Shown one piece after another: positions 27,495 through 35,215 of a stretch of DNA of 64,000 nucleotides; the first letter of the stretch is position 1, and every line of letters begins with the position of its first letter. Source of the DNA: UBA4459 sp963776205 (GTDB taxonomy: Bacteria > Bacteroidota > Bacteroidia > Bacteroidales > F082); NCBI GenBank assembly GCA_963776205.1, contig CAVZLR010000005.1, forward strand, positions 62,001 to 126,000. Reading direction: 5' to 3'. The notes beneath the pieces are model-generated. The model ran no database searches. It saw only the letters and a list, made by a program, of their open reading frames with translations, and had not been told where the DNA came from. The translations under genes and the position numbers were made by a program.

Positions 27495-28298
27495 TTAATA
27501 CCTGTTTTGATATAATTTATCCGAAGGTGTATTTTTAATGGTTTCAACGAAATCAGCCATCTTACGTATCATGATGTCCCACATTTTTTGTCCCTTTTCT
27601 GCTGTCGCTTTGGTTGCATTTCCCATAACACCTGACTTTGTTAGACGTTCCGTATGTACATACCAACTTACACCTCTTTCAGAGGTATAATCAAGATATT
27701 CGTTGTCAAGGTCCAGTGTGTCATCAACAGCTTTGTCCATGTCCACCAGCTCAGGTCGGATGGCCAGCGTGGTGCTAGTTTCAATCTCACCTGCATGAAT
27801 ATCATTATGGGTATCGATCAGGTTGTATAAATCTACATCACTGGTTTCACCTGTTTCTACGCAAACAAATATTCTTGCATCACGGTTGATCATCTGGGCC
27901 GCATATGTCAGTGTTGGTACATTGTCGCCATGGCCATTCAGAATAACTATTTTTTTTATACCATTATGCGCCAGGCTCATGCCAATATCATAAATAAGAG
28001 CCGACAATGCATTGTTGGTAACAGTTAAAGTTCCTTTGAACTGGCTGTGATGGTAAGAAACACCATAAGGGATAGGAGGTAAAACAAATGGTTTTGGATC
28101 CTGACAGGCTTCGGCCACTTTTCTAGCCATGTAGTCGGCATCAAAAAAATCAACATCCAACGGTAAGTGTGGGCCATGCTGTTCAATAGCTCCACATGGA
28201 AGTATAGCTGTATCTACTTTTTTCAATCGCTCTTCGATTTCAGGCCATTTTAATGTAGCCCACATATATTCCGGGTATTTTGTACTAGTTTTCATCAA
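27495..28298 (-). CDS. Creatininase-family amidohydrolase
   Basis: A 267-residue metal-dependent amidohydrolase of the creatininase/formamide hydrolase family. Metal ligands appear in GAIEQHGPHLPLDVD (Glu39, His41, Asp48), NGHGDN (about 120) and HAGEIETS (about 170), all conserved. Family members open cyclic amides or hydrolyse formamides. The start may be Met1 or Met2; either overlaps the preceding PP-loop gene by 11-14 bp, so translation is coupled. Within this operon it could remove an N-acyl group or open a lactam such as pyroglutamate-like compounds; this is a guess. It carries no signal peptide and is cytoplasmic. Confidence 0.88.
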   Translation of the reverse strand: MMKTSTKYPEYMWATLKWPEIEERLKKVDTAILPCGAIEQHGPHLPLDVDFFDADYMARKVAEACQDPKPFVLPPIPYGVSYHHSQFKGTLTVTNNALSALIYDIGMSLAHNGIKKIVILNGHGDNVPTLTYAAQMINRDARIFVCVETGETSDVDLYNLIDTHNDIHAGEIETSTTLAIRPELVDMDKAVDDTLDLDNEYLDYTSERGVSWYVHTERLTKSGVMGNATKATAEKGQKMWDIMIRKMADFVETIKNTPSDKLYQNRY

Positions 28299-29796
28299 AT
28301 TTATATTTTGCTTCGTTTAAAAAATCATCATTCATTTCAAATGCAGCCCATCTGTTGTTTGTTCTTATTACTGCTCCATCCGCATATTGCGCAAGGATAT
28401 CAAAAAGTGGTTTGCGAATGTATCCTGGTATATCCTCAAGGTTACTTCGTTCCTTATCAAATCTCAGTTTCATTATTTCTGGATGTTTATTTGCTGCCTT
28501 TTTGGTAAATTCATTTTGTTCTATCAGGTTTTTATCAATCATCATAAAATATAAATGAGCTGCATCGCTTCCAATCTGCTTAACAGCTTTAGATGATAAG
28601 GCAACCAGTCCGTTTTGTATTTGTGTTTCGCTGTAACCACACTTTTCAGGATTTTCGTCAAGTGATTTGATCATACCAATAATGCGCCTGCATTTTTCAC
28701 ATTTGCCACAAGGATGCATTCTGCCATCCACCTCATGTGCAGCATGACAGGAAACCTGCTGTTCCTGTAAATCAGGATAGCGCTTGATCAAAGCTTTCAT
28801 AATCAGCAACTCTGAAAGACTACGCAACAAAGAGAATTGGTTTATTTTCCATCCTTTCGACCTGTAATAACGGGTGAGGGCATTGTCGAAATATTTGCTC
28901 TGGTCGTACAGGGCATTGTAATGGCTAATTCCTTCAATATTTCCCTTCACGGTGGTATCATACTCATCGCCAATTAAAATATTGCCTATATTTTTCTTAC
29001 GCACAATAGGTAGCACCCCAAACAGAAACACAGCCACGGTCCAAAGACGAATAGGATAAATATCTGCCCTGATATTAGCATAGTTTTCCCTGATAAATGG
29101 CAATTGTTTCAGCATCCAGTTAAAAAGCCTGTCGCTGTTACACCAGGGTTTTTCGGTGTTTGGTTCAATCTCCTTATAATATCTGTGAGAATTTACGGCT
29201 GTAAACCAGTGCCGTCCGGCTTCATTAATAAAAACAGGGTAAGGTTCACCGATTTCTTTAATGATGCCGTATGTCAGTAGGCTGTCTTTACCACCGCTGC
29301 TTAGGATGGCGTATTTATTGAGATCAGTTTCTGTTTGTTCCTTTTGCAGCTTAAAACCGATAAATTGTGTATTAGTGAAAACTATCCTGGCTTGCGTATA
29401 TAGATTCCTTTTTTCGGCTTTTAAACTATCAAAAGGGGGCTTCAGGAATTCATTTTTTATAAGTAGTTTATTTGTCAGAATTTCGCGGGATGTGTTTTCA
29501 ATCATATCAATAAGAAAGCGCTGGTCGGTTTTGTCAAATAAACCGTCAAATTCAATAGTATCGAAAAACAAGCCGTAGTTCAGTGCGACTTGCGCCAGCA
29601 TCATCGAGGCTAAATTTGCATCTTTCGGATCTTTTTTATTGAAATAGGAATTCTCATATGAATAGATCAACTCGAACGAAGATAATTCGCCATTAAGTTT
29701 TTCTATTTCATATGAAGCTTTTACTTTTTTAGGTTCAATATGAATGTTTTTTATTGAAAGTTTCCTGAGAACCTTAAACGATTCAAGTGTGATCAT
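28285..29796 (-). CDS. PP-loop ATP pyrophosphatase, MurL-like
   Basis: A 503-residue protein with a PP-loop (SGGKDS at about 167-173, in ILSSGGKDSLLTYGI), the ATP-pyrophosphate-splitting motif of N-type ATPases. Downstream lie GDEYDTTVKG, SLLRSLSELLIMKALIK and a cysteine cluster SCHAAHE...HPCGKCEKCRR (about 345-372) that could bind metal. From memory, the same order (GGGKDS, LLRPLSEL, SC...CGDCPKC) occurs in MurL, the ATP-dependent epimerase that converts the terminal L-Glu of UDP-MurNAc-L-Ala-L-Glu to D-Glu. I therefore call it MurL-like, with moderate confidence in the relation and low confidence in the substrate. It is the third gene of a five-gene operon and overlaps the DUF1611 gene by 4 bp. 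The N-terminal 150 residues are specific and unassigned. Confidence 0.65.
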   Translation of the reverse strand: MITLESFKVLRKLSIKNIHIEPKKVKASYEIEKLNGELSSFELIYSYENSYFNKKDPKDANLASMMLAQVALNYGLFFDTIEFDGLFDKTDQRFLIDMIENTSREILTNKLLIKNEFLKPPFDSLKAEKRNLYTQARIVFTNTQFIGFKLQKEQTETDLNKYAILSSGGKDSLLTYGIIKEIGEPYPVFINEAGRHWFTAVNSHRYYKEIEPNTEKPWCNSDRLFNWMLKQLPFIRENYANIRADIYPIRLWTVAVFLFGVLPIVRKKNIGNILIGDEYDTTVKGNIEGISHYNALYDQSKYFDNALTRYYRSKGWKINQFSLLRSLSELLIMKALIKRYPDLQEQQVSCHAAHEVDGRMHPCGKCEKCRRIIGMIKSLDENPEKCGYSETQIQNGLVALSSKAVKQIGSDAAHLYFMMIDKNLIEQNEFTKKAANKHPEIMKLRFDKERSNLEDIPGYIRKPLFDILAQYADGAVIRTNNRWAAFEMNDDFLNEAKYKFDEN

Positions 29797-30863
29797 TTTA
29801 GATAAGATTTTAATAGATCCACCAGTTCAGTTGCTCCATATTGCAATACATCGAAAGCAGGTAAACCAGTTTCTCTGGTAATTTTTGCACATGCAGGTAA
29901 AATTTCCTCTTTTGTCATTTCTTCGTGATTTACAGTGATGGCAATCACTTTCTTTCCTGAAATAACTTCAATAGCATTGATCTGTTCTTTCAGCGGATGC
30001 AATTTATAACCAGGAAAACCATCATATTCCAATCTTTTTGGTGCATGTTGGAAAACCACATAATTGGGACGACCAGCTGCCAGGATCTCAAACCCGCCGG
30101 GATATGCAGGGTTCATCAGGCTGCCCTGGCCTTCAATGACAATCAGATCAGGTGATTCGTTTTTCCAGGCCTCATGAACGGCATGCTCTATTTCACCGGA
30201 AACAAAATCATTGATGCAACTATCCATGATCATACAATATTTATTTCCCTGCATCCAAGCTGTTTGTCCTGTACCCACCATTTCAGCTTTCATTCCTGCA
30301 TCTCTACAGGTTTGCACAATTATCCGGGCAGAGGTTCTTTTGCCTACAGCAGAATCAGTACCTAAAAGGGCAATATTCAGGCAATCCACTTCTTCAATTT
30401 TTCCGGTAAAGAAATGTAATTCGTCTCTGTCAGGTGTGCGACGAACATCCCGTACACGACAGTTATTTTTTCTGGCAATGGCCATGAGTGCCTCATCTTT
30501 ATATAGAAAATCATGCAAACCGCTGTCGACATTCAATCCATTTTCAAGTGCTTTTTTAATCGTTACTTTAGCTTCTGTCGGAAGTCGTCCGCCATCAGGA
30601 GCCAGGCCTATAACCAGAGATTCAGGCTTATTATTCTCTCCCAGTTTTAACATGGCATCTTCGAAGTTTTTGAAAATCGGGATATCGTTTTTCCTACCAT
30701 CCAACACCAAACCGGCATCCTGACCTTCATAAGTTTTGTCAATAACTCCAACTACCTCATATCTTTCAGTAAACCTTACAAGTCCGTGTGCAGTTTTTCC
30801 ATTGGGTGTATTATAAGCTCCGTCACAGTATACAATAGCTTTCCCATCAATTGATATTTTCAT
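29793..30863 (-). CDS. DUF1611 protein, DgcN-like P-loop enzyme
   Basis: A 356-residue DUF1611 protein. An N-terminal Rossmann-like domain (IVYCDGAYNTPNGKTAHGL; VIGLAPDGGRLP) is followed by a P-loop NTPase-like domain with GTDSAVGKRTSA (about 168), IVEGQGSLMNPAYPGG-like IEGQGSLMNPAYPGG (about 241) and VVFQHAPKR. DUF1611 includes DgcN, described as a D-glutamate N-acetyltransferase that works with the enolase-family racemase DgcA in marine bacteria. Such an enolase-family gene lies in the same operon. The gap to the upstream PLP gene is 3 bp and the overlap with the downstream gene is 4 bp. Function as DgcN is an inference from family and context. Confidence 0.85.
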   Translation of the reverse strand: MKISIDGKAIVYCDGAYNTPNGKTAHGLVRFTERYEVVGVIDKTYEGQDAGLVLDGRKNDIPIFKNFEDAMLKLGENNKPESLVIGLAPDGGRLPTEAKVTIKKALENGLNVDSGLHDFLYKDEALMAIARKNNCRVRDVRRTPDRDELHFFTGKIEEVDCLNIALLGTDSAVGKRTSARIIVQTCRDAGMKAEMVGTGQTAWMQGNKYCMIMDSCINDFVSGEIEHAVHEAWKNESPDLIVIEGQGSLMNPAYPGGFEILAAGRPNYVVFQHAPKRLEYDGFPGYKLHPLKEQINAIEVISGKKVIAITVNHEEMTKEEILPACAKITRETGLPAFDVLQYGATELVDLLKSYLK

Positions 30864-30866
30864 ATG

Positions 30867-31931
30867 TTAATATTTGCCGGTTAAAATTGCGACATACCTG
30901 TCGTTTATCATTTCATTTTTATCATGCATCTGGAGTAAAGCGATCAGTCCTGCTGTCGAAGCTGGCAAAATCCTGTACCCTTCTTTTTTATGTAGAAAAG
31001 TACTCATGTCCTTCATCTTTTTGTCACTGATATGGTGCGCTTCGCCTCCTGATTGCCTGATCGCATATAGGGCCTCGTTACCGTCAAAACTATGCCAATT
31101 AATCAATGGCTCATTAATGACTGTTTCCTTTACCAGTTTTGGATCAATATCCGTGCAGGTTTCGAATCCTGCCTTAAATGAGGCAATAATTGGATTTTTA
31201 AAAGCAGCTGAGCCTGCAATGAACCGTGGAATCCTTGATGTCCTCCCCCTTTTGTACAGACTGACGAAACCACGATAAACACCTGCAATTAAAGTTCCGT
31301 TAGAAACCGGAGAAGCGATATATTTGGGTGCATCGCGTAATTGGTCATAAATTTCATTAGCAATTTCAGCATAAGCTGCTATTTGAAGTGGTGTATTAGC
31401 ACCTCCCGGATTCGCATCATACCATTCATTTTCATCAGCAATTAAGCTTGATTGAGTCACCGTGTCTTCATATGAACCTGGTAGTCTAATGATTTCCGCA
31501 TTAAAGTTTTCCATTTCTTTGATACGTTCTGTATGATAAGATTCAGGGATGAATATCTTACATTGCATTCCTGCCAGGTACGCCGCATAAGCTACTGCAA
31601 CCCCGTAATTACCGCAGGTAGCCAGCGAAATGATACTATAATTTCTCCGAAATGCATCTCGAACCTGTGCAAATGCGATCCGGTCCTTTTGGGTGCCAGA
31701 AGGGTTTTCACCTTCGTATTTGATAAATAGTTGCCTGATATTGAACTCTCGCTCAAGATTTCTGGCCCTGTTAAGTGAAGTATCTCCTATTTCAAGTGAT
31801 ATAATATCTTCATAAGATTCGATACGGTCTACGATCGACAAATTTGTGTCTTTGACCATATCGCTGAGTGTTTTCACTTCTTTAGTGAGCTTTATCTCTG
31901 CCGACTTAACACCATCCAGAATGTTCATCAT
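30867..31931 (-). CDS. Threonine-synthase-like PLP-dependent enzyme (fold type II)
   Basis: A fold-type-II PLP enzyme of about 354 residues. I place the start at 31931 or 31928 (MMNILDGVKSAEIKL); the upstream extension to 31976 looks like leader. The Schiff-base Lys is in ENPSGTQKDRIA (Lys about 82), the phosphate-binding loop is TCGNYGVAVAYAAYLAG, and the C-terminal ILPASTAGLIALLQ is typical of threonine synthase and diaminopropionate-ammonia-lyase relatives. The reaction should be a beta- or gamma-replacement/elimination on an amino acid. It is the first gene of the five-gene operon, so it may make or degrade the amino acid that the other enzymes act on. The classical thrA-thrB context is absent. 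Confidence 0.82.
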   Translation of the reverse strand: MMNILDGVKSAEIKLTKEVKTLSDMVKDTNLSIVDRIESYEDIISLEIGDTSLNRARNLEREFNIRQLFIKYEGENPSGTQKDRIAFAQVRDAFRRNYSIISLATCGNYGVAVAYAAYLAGMQCKIFIPESYHTERIKEMENFNAEIIRLPGSYEDTVTQSSLIADENEWYDANPGGANTPLQIAAYAEIANEIYDQLRDAPKYIASPVSNGTLIAGVYRGFVSLYKRGRTSRIPRFIAGSAAFKNPIIASFKAGFETCTDIDPKLVKETVINEPLINWHSFDGNEALYAIRQSGGEAHHISDKKMKDMSTFLHKKEGYRILPASTAGLIALLQMHDKNEMINDRYVAILTGKY

Positions 31932-32012
31932 AGTGATAAACTTATATAATAATGTGAGAAGAAAAACAGTCCGCAAGTGAGGTTTGGCTTGCGGACTATA
32001 ACGTATTTTTAT

Positions 32013-33791
32013 TTAATCAATCGTAAAAGTATAAGGTATACGGGCCTGTATACCTTCCATTTTTCGAATGCTCTGGTATTGGTCGTAATATGTTCTGAAC
32101 TCACCTAATTCATTGCCGATGATGCGTGTTTTTACATCACCCATAATTTCTTTAACCAATTGCTCAATGAAATCCTCTTGTTTCGGATATTCAGAAATAC
32201 GATACTCATCTCCTAACTCTGCCAGTTCGGCAGCATAGGCAATAGCGTCTTCCATTCCGCCCATTTCGTCAACAAGTTTTAGTTCAAGTGCATCGGTTCC
32301 TAACCATACCCTGCCTCTTCCAACTTCATTTACATAGGCAACGTCCAGGTTTCGGGTTGTAGCAACAAGGTTGGTAAATTCGTCGTATATTTTTATTATT
32401 TGTTCATTTATCTTTGCTTTCTGGAATTCACTCATGGGTTTCATTACATCAATGAAGTCGGCATTCTCGTTCGTCATTGCCTCGTCAAATGTGATGCCCA
32501 GTTTATTATTGAATAATTCTTTAAAATTTGGGATAATGCCAAATACACCTATCGAACCTGTAATGGTAGTAGGTTGTGCGAATATATAATCAGCATTTGT
32601 GGATATCCAATATCCGCCAGAAGCAGCGAGGTTACCCATGGAAACAATAAACGGCATGTCAGCACCAGCAAGCTCAACTTCCCTTCTAATCTCTTCCGAA
32701 GCCTGGGCGTCACCGCCAGGGGAGTTTACGCGGAAAACTATAGCTTTTATATTTTCATCTTTTCTAACCTTGCGAATAGTAGCTGCAAGAGAAGCTGATC
32801 CAATCTCTCCTTGTCCACCTTTACCCTGCACAATGCTTCCTTCTGCATAAATTACAGCTACTTTATTTTTGGTTACTTTGCGTTCTTTTTGGCTTTTTGC
32901 ATTGGTATATTTTCCAAAACTAACGCTAAGTACTTTTTCATCTTCTTCTCGACCTGTTTTCTCTTTCAGAAGATCTATCAATTCATCCCGATACATAATA
33001 CCATCAATGAAATTATATTTGAGCGCATTTTCTGCAGATGTTAATTCCAACTGGTCTGCAATTTTGTTTAACTCATCGATACTGATTTCACGGTTAAAAG
33101 AAATGTCTGCTAACATTTGACCCCAGGCTGAATTTAACAAGGTTTCAAATTGCTCCCTGTTGGCTTCACTCATCTTATCTAGCATCAGTGGTTCAACAGC
33201 ACTTTTAAATTTATTGTCGGGGCCACGTAGCACCTGCATGTCGATTTCCAGCTTTTCAAGCATTCCTTTAAAAAACATCAATTGTGCATGCAAGCCTTTA
33301 AAGAGGATCATGCCTTCCGGGTTCAGATATATTTCATCGGCCAGGCTGGCAAGGTAATACGCTTTCTGGTTATAATTATTTGCATAACTGATAATAAATT
33401 TTCCACTTTCTTTAAATTCTGCCATTTTATTGCGAATCTCTTCAAGGGCTGCCATACCAGCAGGAACAGATTCCATATCCAGAAAAATACCAACAATATT
33501 AGGGTCTTCCGAAGCTTTTTCAAGATTTTCCAGAATTGTATTCAACCCAACGGGCTTATTACTTTCCATCGTATTGAAATCAAAATTTTCGAATGGATTT
33601 TCAGAACCGCGATCCTGAATAGGTGTTTTCCAACTAATATGGAGTATACTGTTGGATTTTACTTCTACCTCTTTATCCTGTGACATGGATACAATGCCTG
33701 CTATAATCCCGACAAATATCAATCCGATAACAAATATGGTGAGTAAAGTACCAAGAAATGAGGCAAACATAAATTTAAAAAATTCTTTCAT
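32013..33791 (-). CDS. sppA: Signal peptide peptidase SppA, 67K type
   Basis: A 592-residue inner-membrane serine protease with two tandem ClpP-like domains that degrades leftover signal peptides. An N-terminal membrane segment (MFASFLGTLLTIFVIGLIFVGIIAGI region, about 8-33) anchors it. The general-base Lys lies in the first domain in GPDNKFKSAVEPL (about 196). The nucleophile Ser is in the second domain in SMGNLAASGGYW (about 388), preceded by RVNSPGGDAQAS. This is the double-domain architecture. It is divergent from folK with a 227-bp gap. Confidence 0.95.
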   Translation of the reverse strand: MKEFFKFMFASFLGTLLTIFVIGLIFVGIIAGIVSMSQDKEVEVKSNSILHISWKTPIQDRGSENPFENFDFNTMESNKPVGLNTILENLEKASEDPNIVGIFLDMESVPAGMAALEEIRNKMAEFKESGKFIISYANNYNQKAYYLASLADEIYLNPEGMILFKGLHAQLMFFKGMLEKLEIDMQVLRGPDNKFKSAVEPLMLDKMSEANREQFETLLNSAWGQMLADISFNREISIDELNKIADQLELTSAENALKYNFIDGIMYRDELIDLLKEKTGREEDEKVLSVSFGKYTNAKSQKERKVTKNKVAVIYAEGSIVQGKGGQGEIGSASLAATIRKVRKDENIKAIVFRVNSPGGDAQASEEIRREVELAGADMPFIVSMGNLAASGGYWISTNADYIFAQPTTITGSIGVFGIIPNFKELFNNKLGITFDEAMTNENADFIDVMKPMSEFQKAKINEQIIKIYDEFTNLVATTRNLDVAYVNEVGRGRVWLGTDALELKLVDEMGGMEDAIAYAAELAELGDEYRISEYPKQEDFIEQLVKEIMGDVKTRIIGNELGEFRTYYDQYQSIRKMEGIQARIPYTFTID

Positions 33792-33994
33792 ATCATTTTA
33801 TTTATAAGGTTCCAATTAATTATTACAATATTAATAAAAATGCCTGTGTGAACGAATTATTTGCCTGGTATTTTATATGAATAAACCTTTTAAAGATGGG
33901 CGATTTCTAAAAGAAAACCGATAAATTAATTCTTATTGTTGATTACTTTGAGTTATTTCCCGCTTTTGTAAAGACATTAAAGGGATGCATTTCT

Positions 33995-34018
33995 TAATTT
34001 TGTGATATTCAAAATAAG
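33995..34018 (+). promoter_or_regulatory. -7 promoter element upstream of folK
   Basis: TAATTTTG (33995-34002) matches TAnnTTTG and lies 16 bp before the ATG at 34019, leaving a short leader. The only good TTTG upstream is 26 bp away, longer than usual, so the call is tentative. Confidence 0.35.
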
Positions 34019-34537
34019 ATGACAGAAATTAATAAAGCATACCTTTTAACGGGTTGTAATTTGGAGCCACGACTGGGATTTATCAAGCGTGCAGCTGAAA
34101 TTCTAAATGAAGAAGCAGGAAAGGTAATTAAGATGTCATCAGTGTATGAGAGTCAAGCATGGGGATTTGAAGCAGAACAAAATTTTTTAAACCAGTTGGT
34201 GTTATTGGAAACATCATTTTCACCATTTGAACTTTTAGCATGTATTTTATCTATTGAAGAGAAATTGGGTAGAAAAAGACATAATAAAGAAGGATATGAA
34301 TCTCGCGTTATTGATATTGATATCTTATATTTTAATAATGAGGTCATTAATTTTCCAGACTTAACCATTCCGCATCCCCGATTACATTTACGGAGATTTA
34401 CACTGGTGCCACTAACGGAAATAGCAGCAGATTATGAACATCCTGTTTTTAGGAAGTCAAATTTTAGTTTACTCGATTCCTTAAATGACCAATCGGAAGT
34501 GAATGTTTTTATAGAGCAGCATAAAGATGAAATATAA
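34019..34537 (+). CDS. folK: 2-amino-4-hydroxy-6-hydroxymethyldihydropteridine pyrophosphokinase
   Basis: FolK (HPPK) transfers pyrophosphate from ATP to 6-hydroxymethyl-7,8-dihydropterin in folate synthesis. In 172 residues it shows LTGCNLEPRLGFI at the N terminus, SSVYESQAWGF, QNFLNQLVLLET, GRKRHNKEGYESRVIDIDILYF (ATP and metal site, with the DIDIL signature), and LTIPHPRLHLRRFTLVPLTEIA. All are canonical. The end overlaps the start of the deoxynucleoside kinase by 11 bp, an arrangement common in this phylum. Confidence 0.96.
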   Translation: MTEINKAYLLTGCNLEPRLGFIKRAAEILNEEAGKVIKMSSVYESQAWGFEAEQNFLNQLVLLETSFSPFELLACILSIEEKLGRKRHNKEGYESRVIDIDILYFNNEVINFPDLTIPHPRLHLRRFTLVPLTEIAADYEHPVFRKSNFSLLDSLNDQSEVNVFIEQHKDEI

Positions 34538-35156
34538 TTTTATAGCCATTGAAGGAAATATTGGTGCGGGAAAAACATCACTGGCAAGTAGAATTTCTGA
34601 AGATTTTAACGCCAAATTGATTTTAGAACAATTTGAGGAAAATTCATTCCTGCCCAAATTCTACAAGGAACCGGATAAATATGCATTTCCGCTTGAAATG
34701 TCATTCCTTGCTTCACGCTTTCAGCAATTGAAAGACCAGTTGGGGCCACAGGACCTATTCAAGACCTTCACCATCTCTGATTATTACATCATCAAGTCGC
34801 TGATATTTGCCAAGAAAACCCTACAATTTGATGAGTATAAGCTTTACACCAGGTTTTTTAACATCATCCATCAGCAACTACCAAAACCTGATCTGTTTGT
34901 GTTTTTGCATGTTGAAACAATCAAGCTGCAGCAAAATATTAAACAGAGAGGCAGGCCATATGAGCAGGAGATTGAAGATGCATACCTGGATAAAATTCAA
35001 GAAGGTTATTTCGAGTTCATTAAGCAAAGCAATATGCGGATACTCGTTCTGGATACCAATAATATTGATTTTGTCACTAATGAAGTTGATTATCGGAAAA
35101 TTGTAAATGTAATTGATCAGGAATATCCACTGGGCATACACCGTGTTACTTTTTAA
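34527..35156 (+). CDS. Deoxynucleoside kinase (dGK/dCK-type)
   Basis: A 209-residue deoxynucleoside kinase that salvages deoxynucleosides with ATP. It shows the P-loop GNIGAGKTS (about 9-17), LILEQFEENSFLPKFY with the substrate-binding Glu, FAFPLEMSFLASRFQQL-like YAFPLEMSFLASRF, a DYYIIKS segment in place of DR[YSH], and the LID arginines in IKQRGRPYEQEI. The base preferred (dA, dG or dC) cannot be told from sequence. It is co-transcribed with folK and followed by a terminator. Confidence 0.9.
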   Translation: MKYNFIAIEGNIGAGKTSLASRISEDFNAKLILEQFEENSFLPKFYKEPDKYAFPLEMSFLASRFQQLKDQLGPQDLFKTFTISDYYIIKSLIFAKKTLQFDEYKLYTRFFNIIHQQLPKPDLFVFLHVETIKLQQNIKQRGRPYEQEIEDAYLDKIQEGYFEFIKQSNMRILVLDTNNIDFVTNEVDYRKIVNVIDQEYPLGIHRVTF

Positions 35157-35164
35157 TTATCAAT

Positions 35165-35200
35165 AAAAAAAGCCCGATCCAATCGGATCGGGCTTTTCAG
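35165..35200 (+). terminator. Intrinsic terminator after the folK operon
   Basis: AGCCCGATCC-AATC-GGATCGGGCT is a perfect 10-bp stem flanked by an A-run and TTTT. It can act on both strands, also for the convergent OmpA/TPR gene ending at 35216. Confidence 0.88.
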
Positions 35201-35215
35201 CTAAATCAGTTTATT

